Source: Sphingobacteriales bacterium TSM_CSM (GTDB lineage: Bacteria; Bacteroidota; Bacteroidia; Chitinophagales; UBA2359). Taken from it: a stretch of DNA of 64,000 nt. The stretch covers positions 1 through 64,000 of the forward strand of contig MTCR01000123.1 of NCBI GenBank assembly GCA_002212725.1, written 5' to 3'. Each line of letters starts with the position of its first letter. The first letter of the stretch is position 1. Below the pieces are notes generated by a model. The model ran no database searches. It was given only the letters and a program-made list of their open reading frames with translations, and was not told the DNA's origin. Shown piece after piece: positions 9,733 to 18,383 of this stretch. A program made the translations under genes and the position numbers.

Positions 9733-10614
9733 ACCGGCAATGGTAAACACCCTTGAAATATTAAAGCCAAACCGCACATCGCCCTTAAAGAAATCGCCGG
9801 TGGTTTCGGTAAGGAAGCCTTTTTCTATCATGGCGGTAGAGTTGGTAAAGTGCAGTTGAAACACGTGCCCGCCGGTTTCAATATCCAAACCTACCGAAAG
9901 CGAGTTTTTAATATTATCGGCCACCTGATTGGGCAAAATGTAGAAATACTCGGCATTTATGGCAATGCGCTTGGTTATTTTCTGTCGGCCGGCAATGCCC
10001 ATTACAAACACGTCATTTTTTTCGTTGGTAGTGGCTACCAGATTGCGGTGTACCAGCGAGGGCATAAGTTGGAGCGAAAATGCTTCACTAAACCTTCTGC
10101 CAATAATAAGTTGATGAGTGTAGTACATGCGCGAGGTAAAGTAATTTTTGCGTTCGGGGTTACTCCAGTCGTTGGTTTTAATGGCCATGGTTCCAACGTA
10201 GGCAAGGGTTATGGGCATGTTTCTTTTACCCTTGCTCTGGCGCAAAATTTTGGCTTTTATAAACCCGTCATACACTTTTTCGAAATTGCTGCGCCCCACA
10301 CCAATGCCCAGCCAGTCGGTAATGCCGTAATCTGCGCCAATGCGTATGGTAGCCTGGTCAATGCCGAAAAAGTTTTCCCAGCCGCTGTTAAGGAACCCAA
10401 ACCGGTGCGATATTTTAAAATCAAGCACGCCTCCGGCGGTATTTTCGAGCGAGTGCGCATTAATAACACGGTTGGTTTTAAAACTTGCCTTTATGTATTC
10501 AATTTCGGGTTCGGTATCTTCGCCCAAAAGGTCAAGCACATCGTCCTGGGCAAAAGTGTTTTTATGCAGCAATAAGAGGCAGAAGATGAAAATACCACAT
10601 TTCAAAAAATTCAT
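9721..10614 (-). CDS. DUF5777-family outer-membrane beta-barrel protein
   Basis: 297 residues with a signal peptide (about 1-22, ending NTFAQ) and a series of amphipathic beta-strands with many aromatic residues, matching the DUF5777 family of Bacteroidota. A typical stretch is the SHRFGFLNSGWENFFGIDQA region near residue 70. It is predicted to sit in the outer membrane. It is the last gene of a same-strand group with YceI, an OB-fold protein and a cytochrome c lipoprotein; in Bacteroidota these families recur together, which suggests a common envelope redox or electron-transfer task, but the function of DUF5777 is not known to me. Confidence 0.82.
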   Translation of the reverse strand: MNFLKCGIFIFCLLLLHKNTFAQDDVLDLLGEDTEPEIEYIKASFKTNRVINAHSLENTAGGVLDFKISHRFGFLNSGWENFFGIDQATIRIGADYGITDWLGIGVGRSNFEKVYDGFIKAKILRQSKGKRNMPITLAYVGTMAIKTNDWSNPERKNYFTSRMYYTHQLIIGRRFSEAFSLQLMPSLVHRNLVATTNEKNDVFVMGIAGRQKITKRIAINAEYFYILPNQVADNIKNSLSVGLDIETGGHVFQLHFTNSTAMIEKGFLTETTGDFFKGDVRFGFNISRVFTIAGKKK

Positions 10615-10637
10615 AGAAGCCTGTTTAAGTGGTTAAA

Positions 10638-10696
10638 AAGTAAACAAGAAAACGGGTATGCTAAGGTACGGTAAAATTGTACGCTTTGCATACCCG
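10638..10696 (-). terminator. Hairpin terminator after the yceI-like gene
   Basis: The arms CGGGTATGC (10653-10661) and GCATACCCG (10688-10696) form a 9-bp stem, with a second small GTAC pairing inside the loop. On the minus strand the hairpin is followed by a T-rich run (complement of 10638-10652). Confidence 0.65.
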
Positions 10697-10726
10697 CTCT
10701 GCGGAAAAAATTATTTCAGCCGGTGT

Positions 10727-11287
10727 TTAGTTTTGAGAAGGCTGGTAGTTCATGGCTACGGTAACGGCAATTGTTTTGGCAATATTGTCGCGCACTAATT
10801 TCGGAATTTCAATATTGTAATCTGCCACTGCTACTTCAAATTTTGAGTTGGCGCTGATGGCGCCGTCTTTTACGGTAATGGTTCCGGGTACTTCAACGGC
10901 TTTGGTAACGCCGTGTATGGTAAGGTCGCCTTTTACGGTTACTTTGTAAGTTCCATTTTTGGTAAAATTTACATCTGCAATATTAACCACCTGTCCTTTA
11001 AAGGTAGATTTGGGAAATTTGTCAGACTCCATGTAGTTTTCGTTAAAGTGTTCCTGCATAAGGGCTTTTTCAAACTCAAACGCTTTAATGAGCAGGGCAA
11101 AATCGAGTTTACCCGTTTGTGTGTCCAGTACACTGCTCACTTTATCGTTGCTTGCGGCAATATTTTCCATAGAGGTGGCAGAGAAAAACTCAATGTGTCC
11201 GTTTTTGGTAATATACTTACCTTGCGCAAACACATTGGCTGCAGATACAACTGCCACTAAAACCAATACTAAAACTTGTTTTTTCAT
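10727..11287 (-). CDS. YceI family periplasmic protein
   Basis: 186 residues: signal peptide (about 1-22, ending VFAQ) and a YceI lipocalin-like beta-barrel. Recognisable features are the IEFFSATSMENI start, LLIKAFEFEKALMQEHFNEN, SKFPKSTFKG-like core and the GDLTIHGVTKAVEVPGTI block. YceI proteins bind isoprenoid lipids such as quinones in their cavity. The gene lies between the DUF5777 barrel and the OB-fold gene in one direction; the intergenic distances (about 50-110 bp) and the hairpin behind it suggest several transcripts or a processed operon. Confidence 0.9.
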   Translation of the reverse strand: MKKQVLVLVLVAVVSAANVFAQGKYITKNGHIEFFSATSMENIAASNDKVSSVLDTQTGKLDFALLIKAFEFEKALMQEHFNENYMESDKFPKSTFKGQVVNIADVNFTKNGTYKVTVKGDLTIHGVTKAVEVPGTITVKDGAISANSKFEVAVADYNIEIPKLVRDNIAKTIAVTVAMNYQPSQN

Positions 11288-11340
11288 GACTTTGGGAAAT
11301 TTTCGGTTTAAAAAGATTTTTTAAATGAAGTTATGTCGGG

Positions 11341-11745
11341 TTATGGTTGCAAAACGCAGCGTACCAGTACAACATCGGTCAGGTAGCCGGTGCAAAAGCC
11401 TTTAATGGTTACGGCATCGCCTTCTTTTAATTTGTCAACGCCGGTATTATCCTGCATTTCGCAACTTACGCCGCCCATATCGCCCCCTTTCAGTATTACG
11501 GTTGTTTTACCGCCTTCGGTGGTTACGCCCTGCACGGTTCCTTTTACGGCAATATTTTTATCGTTGTATTTATCGCCCGCCGACTGTTCGTTTTGTTCAA
11601 ATTCGGTAAAAAGGGTGGCCGCGTCAATTTCTAAATCGGTTTTCACATCAGAGGTGCTTGCAACCGGTTTGTCGTACATGGTTTTTCCTATATAAGCGCC
11701 AACAGCGCCAATTACAAGTACGGCAATCAAAATGTACTTTTTCAT
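11341..11745 (-). CDS. Membrane-anchored OB-fold (tRNA_anti-like) protein
   Basis: 134 residues with an N-terminal hydrophobic anchor (about 3-20) and a C-terminal OB-fold of the tRNA_anti-like type. The typical pattern is an acidic helix LFTEFEQNE, then YNDKNIAVKGTV, KTTVILKG, VSCEM and GDAVTIKGFCTGYL, VVLVRCVL. Members of this family in Bacteroidota are envelope proteins with no known nucleic acid role. It lies between YceI and the cytochrome c-like lipoprotein, 38 bp downstream of the latter, so joint transcription is likely. Confidence 0.82.
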   Translation of the reverse strand: MKKYILIAVLVIGAVGAYIGKTMYDKPVASTSDVKTDLEIDAATLFTEFEQNEQSAGDKYNDKNIAVKGTVQGVTTEGGKTTVILKGGDMGGVSCEMQDNTGVDKLKEGDAVTIKGFCTGYLTDVVLVRCVLQP

Positions 11746-11783
11746 GAGAATGTTTTTTGTTGTTGTAAGAAGTAAATGGTATG

Positions 11784-12167
11784 TTAATTATTAGGAGCGC
11801 CGTCGTCAACCCATTTTTTTACCTTGGCAATATCGCAGGCGGGCAGTTTGCCACCGCCTTGCGGCATGGGTAAATAACCGCTGCTTTGGTTTATAGAGCC
11901 GTACAGTTGCCCGCTAAGCGCATACTGCCGGGCATTGGCGTAGCCTTCTACCACTATATTGCCCAAAGCGGCAGCCTGACTGTGGCACACATAACATTTG
12001 CTTTGTAACAAGGGTTGAATGGTGGCACTGTAGGTTACACTTGCCGTGTCGCAGGTGTTGGGCTGTCCGCCATCGGGGTAAAGTTCTTCTTCGTTGTCGT
12101 AATAGCAGGCTACTTGCAACACAAGGGCAGTAACAAGTACAGCGGCAAACCATTTTTTCAAAATCAT
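11784..12167 (-). CDS. Lipoprotein with single c-type haem site (CxxCH)
   Basis: 127 residues. The N-terminus has a lipoprotein signal with lipobox-like LQVAC near residue 21. The haem-binding motif CYVCH occurs near residue 58 after ATIQPLLQSK, and a methionine in the LPMPQGG stretch near 100 could be the axial ligand. The C-terminal VKKWVDDGAPNN is the typical ending of small monohaem cytochromes in this phylum. It is likely an outer-surface or periplasmic electron carrier. Its neighbours are the YceI/OB-fold/DUF5777 genes downstream and the copper-protein gene upstream (39 bp away), which fits an envelope electron-transfer context. Confidence 0.87.
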   Translation of the reverse strand: MILKKWFAAVLVTALVLQVACYYDNEEELYPDGGQPNTCDTASVTYSATIQPLLQSKCYVCHSQAAALGNIVVEGYANARQYALSGQLYGSINQSSGYLPMPQGGGKLPACDIAKVKKWVDDGAPNN

Positions 12168-12206
12168 ACTAATAAAGTTTAGCGTTTAGAACCCGGTTAA
12201 ATAAGT

Positions 12207-15200
12207 TTAGGGTTGCAAAATTAGCACTTTACCCCTGTAAATTTGCGTATCGGCAGCTATTTCAAGCAAGTAACAGCCCGTGACTATATCCTTTGGTAAA
12301 GAAAGTTGCAACTTATTGTCCACCTTTATTGTGGTTTGCATAACCAAACTTCCCTGTAAACCAAATAATTTCAAAATTGCCACACTTCCCGCATCACTTT
12401 GTGCAAAACCGTCCACTACTAATTCATGGTTGGACACCGGATTTGGATAAATGTTTAAACATAAAACGCCATTAGGCGAAAAAATATTTTCTACACCGGT
12501 AACTAATAATTCGGTGCAATAGGTATCTAAGCAATTATTGAGCGTATCCTGTACTACCAAGCACACCGTATAATTGCCGGGCTGTTCATATTCATGAAAC
12601 GGGTTTTGTTCAAATGATATAGCGCCGTCGCCAAATCCCCATAACCATTCATTGGCTGTGCTGCCCAAAGAAGCATCGGTAAACTGGTAGGACAACTGCC
12701 CCAAAGATGCAACAGAAAATCCCGAAGCAAAACCGGTGCAGGCATCGGTAAGGGTAATGTTCAGACAATAAGATGCCGTACAGGTATCGGCGGTTATGGT
12801 AAGGCATACATTGTAGGTGCCTGCTTCATTATAGGTATAAACCGGTGTGGCGCTGTTGGTTATGGTTACGCCGTTTCCAAGGTTCCAGGTATAGCTGTCA
12901 ATTGGAGCGCCTGTGGCAGAAATATTGTAAAAAGACACTTCCAATCCTTGTGCCTCATAGCTGTATGCGGCTAAACAGGGCGCTTCGGGTGTGCAATCGG
13001 GCGTGGTTACCTCTGTCAACACAGTACAACCCGAAGTTTCGGTATCGGTTACGGCAAGGGTATGCACTGCGCCGTCGCCGGCAAGCAAAATCTCAACAAC
13101 ATTATTGCCCGAAGGGTGATACAGGTATGGATTGCCTGAATCGGGTATGCCGTCAACCAGCAAATTAAAGCCCGATGTACTGCCGTTTTCCGATGTAAAA
13201 GCCACAATAGCAGCTACTTGCCCATTGTTATTACAAGGCGGGTTTACCACAATACTGCCGGCCATGCCAATGCCGCCGGGTGCGCCGTGCGGAATGCAGT
13301 AATAACCGTGCAACCCTGTTTCAGTAAGCACTACCTGATAGGTTGCGCCCTGTGTGAGCAAGCCCGAATTCCAGGTATTATTGCCCGAAACTGCGTCCGA
13401 CGTACTGGTGTGCGGAAATGCACCGGTCCATACAAACGTAACTGTGTCGCCAAGGTTAATTTCCAATTCCGAAGGAATAAACTCAAAATCGGCAACAGCT
13501 ACGGTGTGGTTAACCGGTTGCCCCGATACGCTTACCGACAAGTTTTCCAACAGGCAATCGGGTGTGCAATCTTGCGTGGCAACAAAAGTGGTGGCAGCAC
13601 AAATGGCATTGTCGCTGTCTTGTACCGTAATGGCATGTGTGCCGCCGTCGCCGGCAATGCCAATAATTTGCCGGTTATTGCCCGAAGGGTTATCATAAGC
13701 ATACGGATTGCCGGGTAGCGGTATTCCATCGGCGTATATCCAATAACCGCCTGCACTGCCGCCATCTGCCACAAATTCCAGCATCACCTGTACCTCGTTT
13801 TCCCCGCAGGGTGGCAGGGCATTTATAACTCCTGCCATACCAATGCCGCCCGGCCCGCCATGCGGAATGCAATAGTACGGATGTGTGCCTGCTTCGTTTA
13901 TGGTAACGGCATAGCTTGCCCCCTGTGTCAGCAACCCCGAATTCCATACATCGGCCCCGCTAAGCGCATCGGAAGTGCTGGTATGGGGTATCACGCCGGT
14001 CCACACAAACAATACCGTTTCTCCTGCCGTTATATCCAATACCGCCGGAACAAATTCAAAATCGCGAACCTCTACCACATGTATAATGTCGCTGCCCGTT
14101 GCCGCATTTAACCCTTCAATTACACAATCCGCGCCGCATTGCGGGCTGTTTACAAAAACTGTGGCGGCACATACCGGCGTGTCGGCGTCTTGTATGGTAA
14201 TGGTATGTTGTTCATTGTTGCCCGGCATCATAACAATCAATTGGTTATTGCCGCTTGTATTACTATAACTGAATGTGCCCGTTCCGGCAGATTCTCCGTC
14301 AATAAAGACCGAATACCCGTTTACACTGCCGTTGGTAACCGAAAACGATACCGATACAGCCGCCTCTTCGCCATTGCACAACGGCAATACATTAATAACA
14401 CCCGACATGCCAATGCCGCCCGGACCGCCATGCGGTATGCAGTAATAGGGATGTGTGCCCAAACTGCCCAAAACCACATCATACACAGCTCCCTGCTCCA
14501 ACAAACCCGAATTCCAACTGCCGGGACCCGATAAGGCATCGGAGGTGCTGGTATGTGGCACCACGCCTGTCCAAATAAACCGTACAGTGTCGCCTTCCAC
14601 AATGTCCAGGCTGGATGGGTAAAAACTGTAGTCGCGCACTTCTACCACATGGGTGCTTGCCGTTCCCGAAACTGCGTTTATACTGCTTATCTGGCATAAT
14701 TCGCCGCAAAGAGGGGTTGTTATGTTTACCATTGCCGTGCAACCGGCATTTCCGGTATCTTGTATGCTGATGTTGCGCTCATTTCCGGTTCCTGTAACCG
14801 GTACAGTTAGCGTGGTTTGTCCCGATGAATTGTAGGTAAACGGATTTCCGGCTATTGGCATACCATCAACATACACATTAAAACCGCTTTCGCTTGTGTT
14901 TGCCGATGTAATCGTCAGTAGCAGGTTAACCTGATTCAGTTCATTGCAGCCGCTTACCTGTTCGGCCAATACCGATAGAGAACATGGCGGCGCTACTCCG
15001 CAATCGGGTAAAAACAGTGCTATTGACTGACTGCAACCGGCATCTGCCACATCTTGTACTGTCAGGGTGTGCGTCAGCCCATCTCCGGCAATGAGCACGG
15101 TTTGGGTATTGCTGCCCGATACATCATAGTTAAACGGAGTTGTATTGAGTATTGCCCCGTCGAGTATAATATGGTATCCCGAACTGCTGCCGTTGGTAGC

Positions 15201-17888
15201 GGCAAAGGAGGTTTGAACGGCAACCAGTCCCTCATTGCAGGGCGGCAGGGCGGTAATGGTGCCTGCCATGCCAATGCCGCCGGGTGCGCCGTGCGGAATG
15301 CAGTAATAGCCATGTGTTCCTGCTTCGGAAACCGTTACTTCATAGACAAAGCCGTTGCCGTGCAGTCCGGAGTTCCAGAAGAGGGCTCCGGCGGTGGCAT
15401 CGGAAGTGGAGGTGTGCTGCACTGCGCCTGTCCACACAAACTGCACCACATCGCCCACGGTAACGGTAAGGCTGGCAGGAACAAACTGAAAATCCTGCAC
15501 CTGCACCACATGGGTAGCCGAAGTGCCCACGCTTGCCGTTAACCCCGACAGGGAGCAGGGTAGTGAGCAGTTGGGAACGGTAAAGGTAGTGGTTGCGCTA
15601 CATTCGGGGTATTGGGTATCCTGGGCGGTAAAGGTGTGCAGGTTGCCATCGCCGTTGACGGACAGGGTGAGCATGTTAATACCCGAAGCATCGTAAACAA
15701 AGGGGCTTCCGGGCACCTGAACGCCGTCAATATAGGCAGTAAAACCGGTTCCGCCGTTGGCTGTTTGGGTATGTATCATCACCTCTGCCGAGCCGTTGTT
15801 GCAGCCGGGCAGCACAGATGCCGTGGCGGTAATTGAGCAGGGCGGGGTAAAACTGCAATCGGGCGCGGTAAGGGTTACCGATGCCGTGCAGGCTGCATCT
15901 GCCACATCTTGTACTGTCAGGGTATGCGTCAGCCCATCTCCGGCAATGAGCACGGTTTGGGTATTGCTGCCCGATACATCATAGTTAAACGGAGTTGTAT
16001 TGAGTATTGCCCCGTCGAGTATAATATGGTACCCCGAACTGCTGCCGTTGGTAGCGGCAAAGGAGGTTTGAACGGCAACCAGTCCCTCATTGCAGGGCGG
16101 CATGGCGGTAATGGTGCCTGCCATGCCAATGCCGCCGGGTGCGCCGTGCGGAATGCAGTAATAGCCATGTGTTCCTGCTTCGGAAACCGTTACTTCATAG
16201 ACAAAGCCGTTGCCGTGCAGTCCGGAGTTCCAGAAGAGGGCTCCGGCGGTGGCATCGGAAGTGGAGGTGTGCTGCACTGCGCCTGTCCACACAAACTGCA
16301 CCACATCGCCCACGGTAACGGTAAGGTCGGCAGGAACAAACTGAAAATCCTGCACCTGCACCACATGGGTAGCCGAAGTGCCCACGCTTGCCGTTAACCC
16401 CGACAGGGAGCAGGGTAGCGAGCAGTTGGGGGTAACTACGGTAAAAGCATCGGAACAGGCTGCGGCAAGGGCGGCATCCTGAACTTGAATTGTATGTGCA
16501 AGTCCATTGCCCGAAAGAGAAAGGGCAACAACAGTGGGGCCGGCAGGGTTGTAGGGTATTGGGCTATTTGGTGCAGGAACGCCGTCAATGAGCAGGGTGA
16601 AACCGCCCGGGCTGCCGTTAATGGCATTTACCGTAAGCAGGTAGGGGGCGGTAAGCCCGTTACAACCGCCATTCAGAACCGCAGAGGCCGAGAGGCTGCA
16701 CGGCGGAGCAGCACCACAATCGGGTGCGGTAAAAGGTTTTTCGACAAGGCATGTGGGGTCGGCAACATCTTGAATGGCAATGGTGTGCGGCAGTCCGTCG
16801 CCAGCCACAGAAATGCCATTGGTGTTTGCTCCTGTTCCGGAATAAGCAAAAGGGCTTCCTGTAACAGGTACGCCATCAAACAAAACCCGATAACCCTCTG
16901 CGCTTGCAACAGAGGTGTTAAAACTTACCTGCACATTAAACTGGCCTCCGGCAGGACAATTGGCAACCACCATACCCGACATACCTGCTCCGCCCGGTCC
17001 GCCATGCGGAATGCAATAATACCGGTGCGTTCCGGGGTTTTTAATAAGTACGTCATAGGTGGCGCCGGCACTCAGCAAGCCCGAATTCCACACATCGGGG
17101 CCGGAGGTGGCATCGGAGGTGGTGGTATGTCCGGAACCTATCCAGTTAAAACGCACCACATCGCCCACGGTAACAGTAAGGGTTTGCGGGCTGAAAAAGT
17201 TATCATTAACCGCTACTGTGTGCAGGGTTCCGCCGGTAATTGCCGCGTTCAGCCCGCTAAGGAAACAATCGGAGAAACAATCGGGTGTAGAAAATGCCGC
17301 TGATTGTACACAACCGGCCACATTTTCGGAAACAGCCTCAATAGTATGCGGCAAGCCATCTCCGCTTACCGGCAGGTTAAGCACTACGGGAGCTACATCG
17401 TCAATGTTGAACGGGCTGCCGGGCAACACCTGTCCGTCGAGGGAAACGGTTATGTTTTTGGCACTGTCATACAGGTCGTTAATAGTTACCGATACAGTTA
17501 CCTGTCCATCGGGATTGCAGTTTTCATCAACAATAGCGGTTATAGTAAGTTCGCACATTTCCACATCAATACAAATATCGTTTTGGCAACCGTTGGCGGT
17601 TTCAATTTCGAGGCAAACCTTGTATTTATCGGGTGTGGCAAAACTATGAACCGGGTGTTGTGTCGTTGAAGTGGTTCCGTCATCAAAATCCCAAAGCCAG
17701 GAAACTACGGGGCTGCCGTCTGTTGAAACAGACATATCCATAAATTCCACACTCAGGTTGTTGAGGGTAAACATAAAATTTGCCTGGCAGTTTTGCGCAT
17801 GTAAAACCTGTGTGCCGGATAAAGCGCCAAAAATAATTGCGAAAAACAAGATAACGCAATGTAAATGCAGAAGTATTTTGCGGAGCAT
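12207..17888 (-). CDS. Giant T9SS cargo with six cupredoxin (plastocyanin-like) domains alternating with Ig-like modules
   Basis: 1893 residues. Signal peptide (1-31), a PKD domain (about 35-110), then six cupredoxin-like domains near residues 210-310, 495-600, 780-885, 1065-1170, 1260-1365 and 1445-1550. Each begins with FxPxxLxVxxGDxVxFxW, keeps a His in HTSTSD (or GHTTTSD), and ends in YYCIPHGxPGGxGM. The latter is C-x2-H-x7-M, so all four type-1 copper ligands are present in all six. Between them are about 95-residue Ig-like modules (FxYxxSGxNxxxxxxxGDGxxHTxxxQD). The spacing is 285 residues for the first units and 190 for the last two. Two PKD domains and a T9SS type A sorting domain (about 1810-1893) close the protein. 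Copper binding is inferred from ligands; the role could be electron transfer, copper capture or simply stable adhesion. Confidence 0.9.
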   Translation of the reverse strand: MLRKILLHLHCVILFFAIIFGALSGTQVLHAQNCQANFMFTLNNLSVEFMDMSVSTDGSPVVSWLWDFDDGTTSTTQHPVHSFATPDKYKVCLEIETANGCQNDICIDVEMCELTITAIVDENCNPDGQVTVSVTINDLYDSAKNITVSLDGQVLPGSPFNIDDVAPVVLNLPVSGDGLPHTIEAVSENVAGCVQSAAFSTPDCFSDCFLSGLNAAITGGTLHTVAVNDNFFSPQTLTVTVGDVVRFNWIGSGHTTTSDATSGPDVWNSGLLSAGATYDVLIKNPGTHRYYCIPHGGPGGAGMSGMVVANCPAGGQFNVQVSFNTSVASAEGYRVLFDGVPVTGSPFAYSGTGANTNGISVAGDGLPHTIAIQDVADPTCLVEKPFTAPDCGAAPPCSLSASAVLNGGCNGLTAPYLLTVNAINGSPGGFTLLIDGVPAPNSPIPYNPAGPTVVALSLSGNGLAHTIQVQDAALAAACSDAFTVVTPNCSLPCSLSGLTASVGTSATHVVQVQDFQFVPADLTVTVGDVVQFVWTGAVQHTSTSDATAGALFWNSGLHGNGFVYEVTVSEAGTHGYYCIPHGAPGGIGMAGTITAMPPCNEGLVAVQTSFAATNGSSSGYHIILDGAILNTTPFNYDVSGSNTQTVLIAGDGLTHTLTVQDVADAACTASVTLTAPDCSFTPPCSITATASVLPGCNNGSAEVMIHTQTANGGTGFTAYIDGVQVPGSPFVYDASGINMLTLSVNGDGNLHTFTAQDTQYPECSATTTFTVPNCSLPCSLSGLTASVGTSATHVVQVQDFQFVPASLTVTVGDVVQFVWTGAVQHTSTSDATAGALFWNSGLHGNGFVYEVTVSEAGTHGYYCIPHGAPGGIGMAGTITALPPCNEGLVAVQTSFAATNGSSSGYHIILDGAILNTTPFNYDVSGSNTQTVLIAGDGLTHTLTVQDVADAGCSQSIALFLPDCGVAPPCSLSVLAEQVSGCNELNQVNLLLTITSANTSESGFNVYVDGMPIAGNPFTYNSSGQTTLTVPVTGTGNERNISIQDTGNAGCTAMVNITTPLCGELCQISSINAVSGTASTHVVEVRDYSFYPSSLDIVEGDTVRFIWTGVVPHTSTSDALSGPGSWNSGLLEQGAVYDVVLGSLGTHPYYCIPHGGPGGIGMSGVINVLPLCNGEEAAVSVSFSVTNGSVNGYSVFIDGESAGTGTFSYSNTSGNNQLIVMMPGNNEQHTITIQDADTPVCAATVFVNSPQCGADCVIEGLNAATGSDIIHVVEVRDFEFVPAVLDITAGETVLFVWTGVIPHTSTSDALSGADVWNSGLLTQGASYAVTINEAGTHPYYCIPHGGPGGIGMAGVINALPPCGENEVQVMLEFVADGGSAGGYWIYADGIPLPGNPYAYDNPSGNNRQIIGIAGDGGTHAITVQDSDNAICAATTFVATQDCTPDCLLENLSVSVSGQPVNHTVAVADFEFIPSELEINLGDTVTFVWTGAFPHTSTSDAVSGNNTWNSGLLTQGATYQVVLTETGLHGYYCIPHGAPGGIGMAGSIVVNPPCNNNGQVAAIVAFTSENGSTSGFNLLVDGIPDSGNPYLYHPSGNNVVEILLAGDGAVHTLAVTDTETSGCTVLTEVTTPDCTPEAPCLAAYSYEAQGLEVSFYNISATGAPIDSYTWNLGNGVTITNSATPVYTYNEAGTYNVCLTITADTCTASYCLNITLTDACTGFASGFSVASLGQLSYQFTDASLGSTANEWLWGFGDGAISFEQNPFHEYEQPGNYTVCLVVQDTLNNCLDTYCTELLVTGVENIFSPNGVLCLNIYPNPVSNHELVVDGFAQSDAGSVAILKLFGLQGSLVMQTTIKVDNKLQLSLPKDIVTGCYLLEIAADTQIYRGKVLILQP
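15040..15575 (-). repeat. Near-identical internal DNA repeat, copy 1 (cupredoxin unit)
   Basis: 536 bp that recur 855 bp further on at 15895-16430 with only a handful of substitutions that I can see, inside the giant cupredoxin gene. It covers an Ig-like module plus a whole cupredoxin domain. The 855-bp period equals 285 codons, so expansion keeps the frame. Confidence 0.9.
15895..16430 (-). repeat. Near-identical internal DNA repeat, copy 2 (cupredoxin unit)
   Basis: Second copy of the 536-bp repeat at 15040-15575. Visible differences include a base in the GGGT(G/A)TGCG stretch near its start and AAGG(CT/TC)GGC near its end. The near identity contrasts with the more diverged other cupredoxin units. 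Confidence 0.9.
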
Positions 17889-18008
17889 ATTGCTGAATTA
17901 GAAGTATGTTTGTTGAAAATTTGGAGCAATACAATAACATTTTGCCTTTAATAATAAGGCAATTTAACGGCAGTTTACCCCGCCGGAAGGTTTACCTGCC
18001 ACCCTACC

Positions 18009-18218
18009 TTACCCGTTTTCTTTGGGGCGGGTTGAAATGCCAAAAGGCAGGTACAACGGACAAAAACTCAGGAAACTGGTTATGGCAAAAATAATTGCCA
18101 AAACGCCCAAAACTATGGCGGTGGTGCCGCTTATTGTTTTGGTAAAATAAAGTACAGCAATAACCGCAGCCACTACCAGCCGAAGGATTCGGTCTAAATT
18201 ACCCATGTTCTTAACCAT
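18009..18218 (-). CDS. DUF2892 family inner-membrane protein
   Basis: 69 residues with two predicted membrane helices (about 12-30 and 33-52). The opening KNMGNLDRILRLVVA and the central short SGTTAIVLGVLAI segment followed by SFCPLYLPFGIST match DUF2892, a small membrane protein family often fused or linked to rhodanese domains; the CP pair is characteristic. No rhodanese gene lies nearby. A 30-codon hydrophobic reading frame sits 12 bp upstream. Confidence 0.8.
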   Translation of the reverse strand: MVKNMGNLDRILRLVVAAVIAVLYFTKTISGTTAIVLGVLAIIFAITSFLSFCPLYLPFGISTRPKENG

Positions 18219-18230
18219 AAGGCTGAAATT

Positions 18231-18323
18231 TTAAGTAATTAAAAAATATTGAACAAGTAAAACAAGTATTGTTATAATACCGATGCAAATTAAACAAACC
18301 AGCAGTAACTTCAATAGCTTCAT
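18231..18323 (-). CDS. Possible 30-residue single-span membrane peptide
   Basis: From ATG 18323 to TAA 18231 the frame encodes a 30-residue peptide starting MKLLKLLLVCLICIGI, almost wholly hydrophobic with two lysines at the N-terminus, the pattern of a small single-span membrane protein. It lies 12 bp upstream of the DUF2892 gene in the same direction. No ribosome binding site is evident and I do not recognise the sequence, so it could be chance. Confidence 0.35.
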   Translation of the reverse strand: MKLLKLLLVCLICIGIITILVLLVQYFLIT

Positions 18324-18383
18324 GGTAAGAAATTTAAAGGAACTTGAGCATGTTAGCCGGGTGTTGATGGGTTACGTACTATT

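Noticed and set aside
9850-10575. 241-codon plus-strand frame
   Set aside because: Shadow of the DUF5777 barrel gene.
16485-17303. 272-codon plus-strand frame and several others across 13.2-17.9 kb
   Set aside because: Shadows of the cupredoxin gene; two of them are near-identical only because the gene itself contains the 536-bp repeat.
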